Source: a virus
Reading direction: 5' to 3' (one strand)
Length of the DNA stretch: 25,724 nt
Virus record (IMG/VR): IMGVR_UViG_3300025314_000091
Coordinates: 1 to 25,724 of that record
Shown piece by piece: positions 16,353 to 24,193 of the stretch. Made by a program: the position numbers and the translations under genes. The stretch's first letter is position 1. Every line of letters starts with the position of its first letter. The notes beneath the pieces were generated by a model. That model saw nothing but the letters and a program-made list of their open reading frames with translations. It did not search any database and was not told the DNA's origin.

Positions 16353-17299
16353 TTTAGAGAATTGATGACCCGGTGGATGCCATCCTCCAACGAGATAGCG
16401 GCGTGAAACCCACAATCCTCACCACGGCTGATGTCGGCAACACGATAGAGAGAACCGATTGGTTTTCCAGCGGCTGTGTGGACTTTTGGGTGGTAGCCGA
16501 CAGCCCGGCTCATTATTTGAACGAGTTCCACGAACGTTTTGCCATCGCCAGTTCCAATGTCAATTGCCTCGCCTATTGGGAACGCGCCCTCAACTGCCAT
16601 CACAATCGCTCGCACGAGATCATCGATATAAATCCAGTCACGCACAGTTTCCGTGTTTCCCCATATCGCAACAGGGTCATCATGGCGCGTAACCCTTTGG
16701 AGAATCGCGGGGAATGGATATTCAAGCGACTGACCAGGACCATATCCGCTGAACGGGCGCAGGATTGTGATTGGCACTCCCTTTTGCGCAAGCGTCGTGG
16801 CGAATCGCTCGCCAACGTATTTCACGAATGCGTAGTTTTCGGTGTCTCTAGCATCCACTGCGCAGGAAGACATCCATACGGCTCGCTGGCGAGGCGGCCA
16901 GCGTTCAAGATACTGCGCCATCGCATAGTCAAGAGTGATGTCGTCAAAAGCAGCGACGCCCATCTTGTTGCGGGAGTCAATGTTGGACTTGGTGAGATTG
17001 GCCCCAAGGTGGAGAACAACATCAAACTCTTCGTCTCGCGGCCATCTGCGCACTTCACACCAATTCTGAAACGTGCAGCGATGTTGATAGTGACGGCTTC
17101 CCAATAAGCAGTCTCCATCATTGCGGGGGTCTATTGTAGTCAAAGCATAACCAGCCTTATATAGTGCTGGCACCACCGCTTTCCCAAGGAAACCCGCGCT
17201 CCCCGTTATCAACGCGGTATTCGGCGCTTTGCTGCGAACCTCCGGAGGCCGCAGAATGTAATTAGGAATGTCAAGTCCGGGCAGGGTTGAGTTTGTCAT
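16349..17299 (-). CDS. NAD-dependent epimerase/dehydratase (extended SDR)
   Basis: A 316-residue protein from MTNSTLPGLDIPNY, with ATG coupled by ATGA to the small membrane-protein gene. ITGSAGFLGK (about residues 31-40) is the TGxxGxxG NAD(P)-binding fingerprint. The catalytic set is complete: Ser about 143-144 in WMSSCAVD, Tyr155 and Lys159 in YAFVK. LRPFSGYGPGQ and DWIYIDDLVRAIVMAV are hallmark motifs of sugar-nucleotide epimerases. Family members act on UDP-, GDP- or dTDP-sugars. Here it probably prepares a donor for the neighbouring glycosyltransferase. Length is normal and nothing looks broken. Confidence 0.85.
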   Translation of the reverse strand: MTNSTLPGLDIPNYILRPPEVRSKAPNTALITGSAGFLGKAVVPALYKAGYALTTIDPRNDGDCLLGSRHYQHRCTFQNWCEVRRWPRDEEFDVVLHLGANLTKSNIDSRNKMGVAAFDDITLDYAMAQYLERWPPRQRAVWMSSCAVDARDTENYAFVKYVGERFATTLAQKGVPITILRPFSGYGPGQSLEYPFPAILQRVTRHDDPVAIWGNTETVRDWIYIDDLVRAIVMAVEGAFPIGEAIDIGTGDGKTFVELVQIMSRAVGYHPKVHTAAGKPIGSLYRVADISRGEDCGFHAAISLEDGIHRVINSLK

Positions 17300-17487
17300 T
17301 TGATCCACCACGCATAAATTCCGAATACAATCATGGTCGTGCCAGCAACAAGCAAAAGAATAAACCAAGTCATTCTTGAGAAAATCAAATAGCTTGGGCA
17401 TCCAGCAGAAGTAGAGGAACATTTGACAGGCACTGCAAGGATACCGGCTGCCCGAACGACCCGCCTGTGTTTGTGCTTTCTACCCAT
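17296..17487 (-). CDS. Small basic one-helix membrane protein of the cargo module
   Basis: A 63-residue protein. Its ATG lies within the final codons of the methyltransferase gene (8-base overlap ATGGGTAG) behind a GGAGAG, and its stop overlaps the epimerase ATG as ATGA. Precise coupling on both sides argues that it is a real gene. The first 40 residues are basic and Cys-containing (MGRKHKHRRVVRAAG). The last 25 form one membrane helix (MTWFILLLVAGTTMIVFGIY) ending WWIK. An alternative start at that internal Met (17373) would give a 25-residue helix only. It may anchor the sugar enzymes to the membrane; function unknown. Confidence 0.5.
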   Translation of the reverse strand: MGRKHKHRRVVRAAGILAVPVKCSSTSAGCPSYLIFSRMTWFILLLVAGTTMIVFGIYAWWIK

Positions 17488-18118
17488 GTCTCTCCGCTAT
17501 GACAAATTGAGTTCCGCACGCGGCGATGACGTAGTGCATCCTGACTTGCCATCCTGCCCTCTCAAACATTTTGCCATAGCTCTCGCCGGTCCATGCCCAT
17601 TGATGATATTCGTAGTGTTTATCCGGGGTCTCGAAGGCTGGAGACGACGCAATGACAAAGCGCGGCAGTGGCTGGAACGCTGGCTTTGCTGGAGCAGCCA
17701 ATCGCAGATGGAGAAGCAAATTGTGCGGGCGCACAAGATGTTCGAGTATCTCCGTGAGGATCATAACATCCCCGGCGCGGCAATTGGACTTGAGGTCTGT
17801 AAAGTCTTGGTAGGTCACATCCGCGTCATAGATGGCGCGTGCGTATTCCACATTCTTGGGCATGAGGTCATAGCCCCAACACTTTAATTGAGGATATTGC
17901 CGCCCGATTTCGTGTAAAAGACCGCCATTGCCCGCGCCCCAGTCAGACAGGGTTTTGATGCTAGGATGGATGGAAACAAGTTCGCCAACACGTGTTAGAG
18001 CTTCCACAAGACGCTCTCTATGGCCAGGCTCGTTGATATGGTCGGCAACCCCGCGGTCGGCGTGGAACTCAGGCGAGTGATAGACAGACTCGCCGGTCCA
18101 TAACTTGAATTCAGCCAT
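17480..18118 (-). CDS. Class I SAM-dependent methyltransferase (first of the cargo module)
   Basis: A 212-residue protein, starting one base after the glycosyltransferase stop. LSDWGAGNGGLLHEIG (about residues 57-72) is the SAM-binding motif I with its Gly-x-Gly-x-Gly-like loop. CWGYDLMPKNVEYAR gives the acidic end of strand 2, and DVMILTEILEHLVRP (about 117-131) has the E-x-x-E-H motif IV. The later HYEYHQWAWTGESYGKMFER and GWQVRMHYVIAACGTQFVIA complete the fold. It differs in sequence from the second methyltransferase downstream, so the two are not a recent duplication. The likely target is a sugar or a small acceptor in the same pathway. Confidence 0.78.
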   Translation of the reverse strand: MAEFKLWTGESVYHSPEFHADRGVADHINEPGHRERLVEALTRVGELVSIHPSIKTLSDWGAGNGGLLHEIGRQYPQLKCWGYDLMPKNVEYARAIYDADVTYQDFTDLKSNCRAGDVMILTEILEHLVRPHNLLLHLRLAAPAKPAFQPLPRFVIASSPAFETPDKHYEYHQWAWTGESYGKMFERAGWQVRMHYVIAACGTQFVIAERHG

Positions 18119-18119
18119 G

Positions 18120-19148
18120 CTATTGCACCAACGTCACGACTCCCATCTTTTCAAGCGCCCATGTCAAACGAGTCTCCAGTGAGTGCTCCCGGTGAACTCG
18201 CACCATGCCAGCGCGTGCAATCGCCTCGCGTTCGGCGTCATGTTCTGGTTTTGACCATTCCATGAGACTGCGCGCAGTCTGAGCAACATTGCCCGCTCGG
18301 TAGTAAACAAGGTCGCGCCCACTCTCGAACAAAACCATATTTTTATGGCCACTGCCCATTGTGCCAAGCAGCGGAGTCATCAAGAAATTTCCGCATGCCA
18401 TGACCTCCGCGATTTTCGTTACCAACAACAGCGACAAGGACGGCAGGTTGAAGAATATCTTCATGCGCCGAATATCAACGGCCATCATCTCCATCGAGCG
18501 GCGAATGTCGACGCCATCAATGGTTTGATAGTTGCATTGGCCTAGCTTGAGCGGGGGATGCTCGAAACGATTGAGGGCTTCGAGGAAGGACATGCGAAGA
18601 CCATAGATAGAACCAATGAAACCGAGACCGATGGTGCTGTTGGCAATGCATGTGTTATTCCTGGGCTTGAATACCTCCGTGTCAACCGCGAACGGACTCC
18701 AATGAGCGTGTCCGCCAACGAATTGCTCCTGGTCGTACAGTTCGGCGTCCTGCACGGCGGGAAAGAAGTGTTCACTGCCAACCCAGAATACTTGCTGGAA
18801 GTCAATTTGCTGGCCGTCGGCACGGCTGCTGGACTCATGGTAAAACGACGCTCGCGGGACCGCGAGGTTGCGCCATTCTAGGGCACCATAAACGGCATCA
18901 ATCCAAGTAGCAATGTGCTCGGGACCGCTGATGAAGATGACATCGCAGGCTGACAGCGATTCAAGCGTTGGGAATTCGGCTTTCAACTTCTCGACAAGCG
19001 AGATGGGAACAACATCCCCACTGGGAGCCATTGGAGCCGGACAATTGGTGACATTGTGCCCCATGCGCCGCAGCGCCTCGGCCATTCCCTCGCAGAGGGA
19101 CCATGCAGCCTGAATTGTCTTGGGGTAGAAGATATATATTTTACTCAT
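18120..19148 (-). CDS. CgeB-like GT-B glycosyltransferase
   Basis: A 342-residue protein starting MSKIYIFYPKTIQAAW at 19148. A GGGAGG seven bases upstream decides this over an earlier in-frame codon, and the start overlaps the preceding stop by 8 bases (ATGAGTAA). The N-terminal half has Rossmann-like features (CEGMAEALRRMGHNV, CDVIFISGPEH). The C-terminal half has GLGFIGSIYGLRMSFLEAL, then MKIFFNLPS, KIAEVMACGNFLMTPLLGTM and the tail helix (ERE..RVHREHSLETR), matching the CgeB / glycosyl-transferase-1-like C-terminal domain where E-x-x-A-C-G precedes the donor pocket. It opens the sugar module, straight after the portal pair. The acceptor is unknown. Confidence 0.75.
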   Translation of the reverse strand: MSKIYIFYPKTIQAAWSLCEGMAEALRRMGHNVTNCPAPMAPSGDVVPISLVEKLKAEFPTLESLSACDVIFISGPEHIATWIDAVYGALEWRNLAVPRASFYHESSSRADGQQIDFQQVFWVGSEHFFPAVQDAELYDQEQFVGGHAHWSPFAVDTEVFKPRNNTCIANSTIGLGFIGSIYGLRMSFLEALNRFEHPPLKLGQCNYQTIDGVDIRRSMEMMAVDIRRMKIFFNLPSLSLLLVTKIAEVMACGNFLMTPLLGTMGSGHKNMVLFESGRDLVYYRAGNVAQTARSLMEWSKPEHDAEREAIARAGMVRVHREHSLETRLTWALEKMGVVTLVQ

Positions 19149-19386
19149 CTGGCTGCCTCCCGGCTTCCCTTGCCAGCACCCCAACTACTCCACGATAGGC
19201 TTGCGCCCGCGAAGCGTATTCGATTACTCGATCCCACGACCTCTTATCAGCGGACTTGAACACCTCGCTTAGGGCCCGCTGCTCCCAATTACCTGCTTCC
19301 TGCTCCAACGCCGCTTGGAGGGCGTTTAGGGTAAGGGAGTTTTCCTCCACCACCGCCGCCAATGCTTGTCTTTGTGTTAGGGTCAT
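19141..19386 (-). CDS. Small helical protein overlapping the portal 3' end
   Basis: An 81-residue protein from MTLTQRQALAAVVEENS, ending with a TAA that overlaps the next ATG by 8 bases. Its first 98 bases share DNA with the portal C-terminus in another frame. It is predicted almost wholly helical and acidic to neutral (NALQAALEQEAGNWEQRAL, then DRVIEYASRAQAYRGVVG). No strong Shine-Dalgarno precedes ATG 19386 (a GGAGG lies 12 bases upstream), so a later start is possible. Tight coupling to the glycosyltransferase supports expression. Function unknown; small helical proteins after the portal can be assembly helpers. Confidence 0.55.
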   Translation of the reverse strand: MTLTQRQALAAVVEENSLTLNALQAALEQEAGNWEQRALSEVFKSADKRSWDRVIEYASRAQAYRGVVGVLAREAGRQPDE

Positions 19387-21427
19387 CAACAGGGGGTGCC
19401 TCCAATTCAGCGGCATGAGCCGCTGCCTCATTTACTTTCCCAGTCAAGTCTAGCACAGCCTGAGCGGAAGTTCCAGCAGTGGGCAATCCGCCAGTGCTCA
19501 GCAGCGCGACTCGCACATCCGCCGGGAGTTCAGTCCACTTAACAGCCACGGAAACGTTGAAACGAACCTCCGGCTGCGGCGGTGGCGGATTGGGGTCCGA
19601 CAGAGCATCAGCTTGCTTCATGCCCGGAATCGTGGAAGCTAACGGCCCAGCGAAGGCCCGCTTGTTGAACACATCGGGATTAGCTGCGGCCAGCGAGAAT
19701 GCCTGTAACAATGTGTTGCGCTTGAATTCATCGTCAGCGGCCAGCGTTGACCCGGCTTCGGGGATAAGTTCAAGGTCTTCTTGAATTTCCATTGGGTCAA
19801 CCACGATGCTGCGAGCCTCGCCGTTTGAGAACAGCGAAAGCGCATCAATCCTATCCGTCTCACCCCTCTGAATCGTCATCGGCTCGTTCATTTGCTGCTG
19901 GGTCATTGCGAGATTGAGATTTAATTGATCGTATAGATACAGATTGATTTGCATTAACTCATCAGCGGTAACGGAGTCGGCGGACTTTTGTTGGAACACT
20001 GCAGTCGTGGCCAGCCGTCCACTGGACGGGATCGTCTCCGTCCCGGATGCAAAATCATTGATGAGCGGTTCAACCTGCTGCATCTCCCGATTCAGCATGG
20101 CTTGATCCTGCCATGCTTCGGGCGGGAAGGTAGGGTCAAACAGCAACTCGATGTCCCCCATGTTCTTGACCGCCATCCCACTCCAATCGGCGCGCTCGAA
20201 GTGGGAATCTTGAACATCGGCGGTGTCGAGCACCTTGAACTTAGGACGGAGTTTCTTGTTGATGAAGTCGCTGGTTTGGTTGGCGCGGGCATTGCGAAGC
20301 TGCATGAGGAAACGGCTGGCACGAATAGCTGACTGACCTATGCCGCCAAGCAGGTCGGGAATCAGCACAAGTTCCCGGTAGATGTACTTGCCATAGGTAT
20401 CCCAGGGATAGTACATTCCACCTAGGTAGTAACCCTGCTCTCCAATCCAGTCAATCCTAATGCGCCCGTCGTCCTGGATAGAGTGCCGTTCGAGGATGTC
20501 GTACCGCTTACCGCGAAGTTGAGCGGTCAAGCGAGGCTCGGTCTGCGATATGGCATCGCGTAGAATCTTTCGCAGCTCCTTTTCTCGCGTGGCCGTTGAC
20601 CCAGCGCCGTCGGATTCATCAACCATCTTTTCAACCGCCCCGAGGTCAAAGACGGGGATCACTTGGCCGGATTCGTCAACCGTTTGCATCTTGGCATAAT
20701 AAACAAGACGCGCGGTGTCCCATTCGCTATGTTCGATGATGTAAGCGGATTTATCAAGCGATTGGAAACCAGGCTCTGGATAACAATCGCCGATGAAAAG
20801 CGCCTGCCCGACGGGACCTTCATACTTCAAGGTGGGATTGTTGAGGCTAACCTCGGGGCCGAATTGTGCAAGGAGCTGAGCCAGCTCTGTCTCATCATGC
20901 GTGGGGCCCAACTCAGCAATCGCTTGGTCAATCTCGTCTTGCGGAGCACCTTGAAGCCGCATCGAAGTTGCACGGTCGAGGGTCGAGGTCTTGCGGCGCA
21001 GCCGCTTGTTGGTCTCAACTTTGTTCCACCAGGTCTTCGAGACATTCCAGCCAAACGTCGTGCAACCGTCTACTACTCCGCGCAAGACCCGCTGCCAACC
21101 GCCAAGGTCCCACTGACGGTACACCAACGCCGTTGTCTTGTCGCGTTGCTCCTGCGAGGTACCTCCACGAACCCGCAAGTTTGGCGGAGACGCGGCTAGT
21201 CTCGCGGTCTTCTTACGCCGCATGACAAAATGGTCGGGAAGGGCGACGTTGGTACGATTCGTGATCTCCTTGTTGTTCTTGTCGAGAAGAGGCTTGACAC
21301 GGCAATTTATCGAACGATAAATCTCCGCAAATTCACCATAGTAGTTGTCGTTGAACCAATCACGGGACTTTGTGTATTGGGCTATGCATTCCTCGACATA
21401 TTGGCTGGGGTTTGTGACTTCGGGCAT
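19289..21427 (-). CDS. Portal protein
   Basis: A 712-residue protein, start 21427 behind GAGGTG at good spacing, 39 bases after the terminase stop. It begins MPEVTNPSQYVEECIAQYTK. Early on it has WFNDNYYGEFAEIYRSINCR and DHFVMRRKKTARLAASPPNL, then a central part with YWLDG-like beta elements (YYLGGMYYPWDTYGKYIYRE). Next comes ADWSGMAVKNMGDIELLFD and the long clip/crown helix region VEPLINDFASGTETIPSSGR to DQLNLNLAMTQQQMNEPM, all typical of P22-like and phiEco32-like portals. Length is close to the 725 residues of P22 gp1. The C-terminus is low-complexity (SIGGGGGGKLPYPKRPP). It forms the dodecameric DNA channel with which the terminase docks. Confidence 0.8.
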   Translation of the reverse strand: MPEVTNPSQYVEECIAQYTKSRDWFNDNYYGEFAEIYRSINCRVKPLLDKNNKEITNRTNVALPDHFVMRRKKTARLAASPPNLRVRGGTSQEQRDKTTALVYRQWDLGGWQRVLRGVVDGCTTFGWNVSKTWWNKVETNKRLRRKTSTLDRATSMRLQGAPQDEIDQAIAELGPTHDETELAQLLAQFGPEVSLNNPTLKYEGPVGQALFIGDCYPEPGFQSLDKSAYIIEHSEWDTARLVYYAKMQTVDESGQVIPVFDLGAVEKMVDESDGAGSTATREKELRKILRDAISQTEPRLTAQLRGKRYDILERHSIQDDGRIRIDWIGEQGYYLGGMYYPWDTYGKYIYRELVLIPDLLGGIGQSAIRASRFLMQLRNARANQTSDFINKKLRPKFKVLDTADVQDSHFERADWSGMAVKNMGDIELLFDPTFPPEAWQDQAMLNREMQQVEPLINDFASGTETIPSSGRLATTAVFQQKSADSVTADELMQINLYLYDQLNLNLAMTQQQMNEPMTIQRGETDRIDALSLFSNGEARSIVVDPMEIQEDLELIPEAGSTLAADDEFKRNTLLQAFSLAAANPDVFNKRAFAGPLASTIPGMKQADALSDPNPPPPQPEVRFNVSVAVKWTELPADVRVALLSTGGLPTAGTSAQAVLDLTGKVNEAAAHAAELEAPPVDDPNTKTSIGGGGGGKLPYPKRPPSGVGAGSR

Positions 21428-21466
21428 GAATCACCTCGTTGCTAATAGCCGCGTCCAGTGGACGTT

Positions 21467-22381
21467 CTAGTAGCCGACGCTAGAATACACGGGAACGAAC
21501 TCATCGAACAAGCCGCCCATCGCGGGACGGACAAAACTGGGCCTCGCGGTCCAAATATAATGGCGAGCATCAATCAAATGCTTGCGGTAGGTTTTGGGTT
21601 TCTCTTGTCCTGGCCGCTCAACGACTCCAGAAGGATAGCGAACATTGGCATATTCGTTCCTCAACTCAACACAGGTCTTGAACACGCGGGACAGTGGAAT
21701 CATCATCTCCCCATTCGTGGTCATGGCCGGGGAGGGCAGCATTCTCTCACCAATTGCGTCCCTCGCGGCAGCAAGCGACTGCTGACTCTTGAGCGCCGGA
21801 TAGAATGATAAACCATGTTTGCGATACGCCTCGAAAAAGTCGCCACCCTCGTCGCTGTTGGCTGCCGAACCGTGAGTGTCCATGATGCGCTTGATAGTAC
21901 GAAGATGATGGCCATTAGACCATCCAAACGAGTGCGGTTTGACGTGACTGTCGGACTCAATCCAATTTATAACCTGGGCATATTCACGGACGCTATATTG
22001 CTCGCTGGGCCAAAGCTCGCCGCACACCACACTGTCCCCACTCTGCGAGAAAGCCTCCCACAGAAATCCATGCGGGGTTCTCATGTGCGGGTCGCAACCC
22101 ATCCAAACACTCCACTCACTTGGATTGCTGACATCAAAGGGATCACAGTCCACGGCGTCCGGCTTGTACTCGCCATACATCAGCTCACCCTCGGTGGCCC
22201 AAGGGTCAATCTCCATCTCTTGCATCCATCTGGCTTCGCTTGCATATTTGGCGCGCAGAGCGGCAATGCGCTCTGGCGTCATGGAAGCATCGGCGTCATA
22301 ATGCACGCGAAGAACGCCAATTCCGGCACCAGGGCAGCCAGCGGGAATACGGCGAAGCGTTACACCCTTGGTTGGACTCAT
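21467..22381 (-). CDS. Large terminase, nuclease-domain polypeptide (split from the ATPase)
   Basis: A 304-residue protein if it starts at ATG 22381, which overlaps the ATPase stop as ATGA; GTG 22393 is an alternative. It carries only the C-terminal half of a large terminase. There is an entry region (MTPERIAALRAKYASEARWM, EIDPWATEGELMYGEY), then EWSVWMGCDPHMRTP with the first nuclease Asp (about residue 97). DSHVKPHSFGWSNGHHLRT follows, and late on HLIDARHYIW with the last conserved Asp (about residue 271) of the RNase-H-like nuclease. The joining frame is minus one relative to the ATPase gene and no slippery heptamer is visible. A natural two-polypeptide enzyme, or a frameshift in the assembly, are both possible. 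Confidence 0.75.
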   Translation of the reverse strand: MSPTKGVTLRRIPAGCPGAGIGVLRVHYDADASMTPERIAALRAKYASEARWMQEMEIDPWATEGELMYGEYKPDAVDCDPFDVSNPSEWSVWMGCDPHMRTPHGFLWEAFSQSGDSVVCGELWPSEQYSVREYAQVINWIESDSHVKPHSFGWSNGHHLRTIKRIMDTHGSAANSDEGGDFFEAYRKHGLSFYPALKSQQSLAAARDAIGERMLPSPAMTTNGEMMIPLSRVFKTCVELRNEYANVRYPSGVVERPGQEKPKTYRKHLIDARHYIWTARPSFVRPAMGGLFDEFVPVYSSVGY

Positions 22382-23100
22382 GCGTAAGGCCACTCCACTT
22401 CCTGCGCGGGCCGCGTCAGTTCGCAGAAATCAGATGGCTTGACGCTGCTAATAGCGACCATCTTAGGAACCCGCGTGGCCAACGCGACGTCCAAAGCCTC
22501 GCCAAACTTTTCATGATCCGCAGCTTCATCGAAGAAAACAATTGTCGGGTGGTAGCCGCGAATCTTATCGGGATTTTTACCGGGCAGCGCAACACCACGC
22601 GAGCCATTTTTGAATTCCATGATGTTATACGCCTGTTTATCACGCGGGCGATCAATGGGCCAAAGTTGCTTGAGATATTCGTCCTGCTGCTCCCAAAGCG
22701 TCCAGCAATAGTCAAGCGGAATCAAGGATCGCTCTTCGTCCTGCGCCATGAAAATCGCGGTTGTTGCAGGAACCGTCATTTCCGCATGAAGGCAGAGAGC
22801 CGCGCAGAACCACGTAGCCATCAGTGTGCGGGATTTCTCAATAAGCAAGACAGGCTCAGCTTTCCATGCCGCAGCGATGTCAGCAAAATACGCACGCATG
22901 GGAAAGGGCTTATATGGGTGCTCCGCATCCTGTTCATCCTTTGTTTTCGTATGTTTTTGCATCCACGTCAATGGGTCCACTATCGGGGCCGCTTGTGGAT
23001 TGTGATGCAAGAACAATCTTCGCTCGTCCGGCGTCAAGGAATCCCAGATTGATCGTAACCCCCCCAAACTGCCCACCAGACTGGCTTGTTGGATCGACAT
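22378..23100 (-). CDS. Large terminase, ATPase-domain polypeptide
   Basis: A 240-residue protein, start 23100 behind GGAG six bases upstream, inside the small-terminase gene. PIVDPLTWMQKHTKT (about residues 39-53) is the conserved N-terminal segment of many large terminases. LLIEKSRTLMATW (about 85-97) is a deviant Walker A of the K-S-R type. IVFFDEAAD (about 187-195) is Walker B with catalytic Glu, and KMVAISSVK (about 213-221) is the coupling motif III. The nuclease half is absent and follows as its own gene. It is the motor that pumps DNA into the head. Length matches an ATPase domain cleanly cut at the linker. Confidence 0.8.
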   Translation of the reverse strand: MSIQQASLVGSLGGLRSIWDSLTPDERRLFLHHNPQAAPIVDPLTWMQKHTKTKDEQDAEHPYKPFPMRAYFADIAAAWKAEPVLLIEKSRTLMATWFCAALCLHAEMTVPATTAIFMAQDEERSLIPLDYCWTLWEQQDEYLKQLWPIDRPRDKQAYNIMEFKNGSRGVALPGKNPDKIRGYHPTIVFFDEAADHEKFGEALDVALATRVPKMVAISSVKPSDFCELTRPAQEVEWPYA

Positions 23101-23590
23101 TCAAGGCTCCGGATTTATCAAGAATCTTCATGGCAACTTCTTTGTCGTTGTTGTTGAGATGAATCTCGGCAACATCCACCGCCTTGGGGATAAGCCCAGC
23201 GATGCGCGACTTCGATACTTCCATGATGCGAGTGATGTTGCTCTTACGCAGAATGTTGCTGACGGTTTGCGGACTGATTCGGCAGTCGCGCGCGATGTCC
23301 CGGTAACTAAATCCTTCAAGATACTTGGCGACGACAAACTTGGTCATGCGTTCGTTGACCGGGGATTCACCTTTGGGAATCCTGCCACGGCCTCGCGGCG
23401 GCGCAGCCTGCCACTTATCAAGCATGGCTTCGGTTTCTTGCTCGGCAATCTCTTCCAGCGTCGGAGGCGGGGGCGGCACAGCGGCGAGTTCGGCATACTT
23501 TCGGATGCGCTCGCTGCGGGTGGCGGGATCGAAATACCTGGTCACGTTTTTCAAAGCTCCTCTATTTGAAGCTAAGGCCGACAATTTCAT
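22934..23590 (-). CDS. Small terminase subunit with helix-turn-helix
   Basis: A 218-residue protein from ATG 23590 (MKLSALASNRGALKN); a TTG four codons earlier is possible. After a linker rich in Pro and Glu (VPPPPPTLEEIAEQETEAM) and a basic stretch (PPRGRGRIPKGES) comes a helix-turn-helix. This is MTKFVVAKYLEGFSYRDIAR then CRISPQTVSNILRKSNITR, roughly residues 82-120, suited to recognising the packaging start site. A helical oligomerisation part follows (AVDVAEIHLNNNDKEVAMKI). The last 55 residues are encoded in DNA that also encodes the ATPase N-terminus. Position directly before the large terminase makes this the DNA-recognition subunit. Confidence 0.75.
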   Translation of the reverse strand: MKLSALASNRGALKNVTRYFDPATRSERIRKYAELAAVPPPPPTLEEIAEQETEAMLDKWQAAPPRGRGRIPKGESPVNERMTKFVVAKYLEGFSYRDIARDCRISPQTVSNILRKSNITRIMEVSKSRIAGLIPKAVDVAEIHLNNNDKEVAMKILDKSGALNVDPTSQSGGQFGGVTINLGFLDAGRAKIVLASQSTSGPDSGPIDVDAKTYENKG

Positions 23591-23632
23591 TATCACATCC
23601 AAGCCCCACCATTGTTGCTTGATAGCGCACCA

Positions 23633-23989
23633 TCACATCTTCTCCATTCGCCCGCCGGATTTATACGCCGGAACACTGCGTCCCTCTCTGCGAAGGTAAC
23701 TGAGCAAAATCGCCTTCGCCTGTTTCTTCTTGCGAACAATCTTACCGCCCTTGCCAGAATGGAGTCTCCTAGCTTCGAAGAGCGGCATGACATCACCAGA
23801 AGGCATCTCAACACCTCCACCTTGCAGTCCGTCCTCCTCTAACACAGTGAGCGCGTTTCTCAATTGCCGCATCAGTTCCTTTTGAGACTCTCTGCTCGTC
23901 GGAACGGAACCGTTCATATGCCCTTCATGCAGGGCAATCGCTTTCTTCAACCATCGGATCGCGCTCTGTCCCCACGCACTATAATTCAT
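23633..23989 (-). CDS. First leftward gene: small basic unknown protein
   Basis: A 118-residue protein. I choose ATG 23989 (MNYSAWGQSAIRWLKKAIAL) because a perfect GGGAGGA lies just upstream; an in-frame ATG at 24037 has no such signal and falls in a structured leader. The N-terminal half is helical (SRESQKELMRQLRNALTVLE), the middle holds MPSGDVMPLFEARRLHSGKG, and the end is very basic (KIVRKKKQAKAILLSYLRRE). A nucleic-acid-binding role beside the packaging genes is plausible but not shown. No known family recognised. Confidence 0.6.
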   Translation of the reverse strand: MNYSAWGQSAIRWLKKAIALHEGHMNGSVPTSRESQKELMRQLRNALTVLEEDGLQGGGVEMPSGDVMPLFEARRLHSGKGGKIVRKKKQAKAILLSYLRREGRSVPAYKSGGRMEKM

Positions 23990-24020
23990 GTGTCCTCCCG
24001 AGTGGCATCCGCCATAATTG

Positions 24021-24093
24021 GCAAGGGCACCCACCATCCCATTGGGAGTGAGGAGGCAGGCCGCATGAGCGGCGATGGGCGGGGTGCCCTTGC
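24021..24093 (-). promoter_or_regulatory. 73-base structured leader element before the first leftward gene
   Basis: A perfect 12-bp inverted repeat, GCAAGGGCACCC (24021-24032) with GGGTGCCCTTGC (24082-24093), encloses a second stem CCATC/GATGG (24034-24038, 24074-24078) and a hairpin GCCGC-ATGA-GCGGC (24060-24073). In the leftward transcript the unpaired interior contains CCTCCT (complement of 24051-24056), which can pair with the GGGAGGA ribosome site of the gene starting at 23989, only about 30 bases downstream. No T-run follows, so it is not a plain terminator. It could be a translational switch or a protein-binding site. Confidence 0.55.
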
Positions 24094-24193
24094 AAGCACA
24101 CAGTACATCTACTCGCTAGCAAGACGCAAGCCGCGAGTGATACCAAACCATCCACCCCACCACGGCCTTACAGCGCAGCGCGTCCTCCACTCG

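Noticed and set aside
16373-17107. 244-codon plus-strand open frame
   Set aside because: Antisense to the epimerase, whose catalytic motifs are complete.
22240-23052. 270-codon plus-strand open frame
   Set aside because: Lies opposite the well-supported terminase genes and has no protein-family features; shadow frame.
23633-24037. Longer version of the first leftward gene starting at 24037
   Set aside because: No Shine-Dalgarno there and the start lies at the edge of the structured leader; ATG 23989 has a perfect one.
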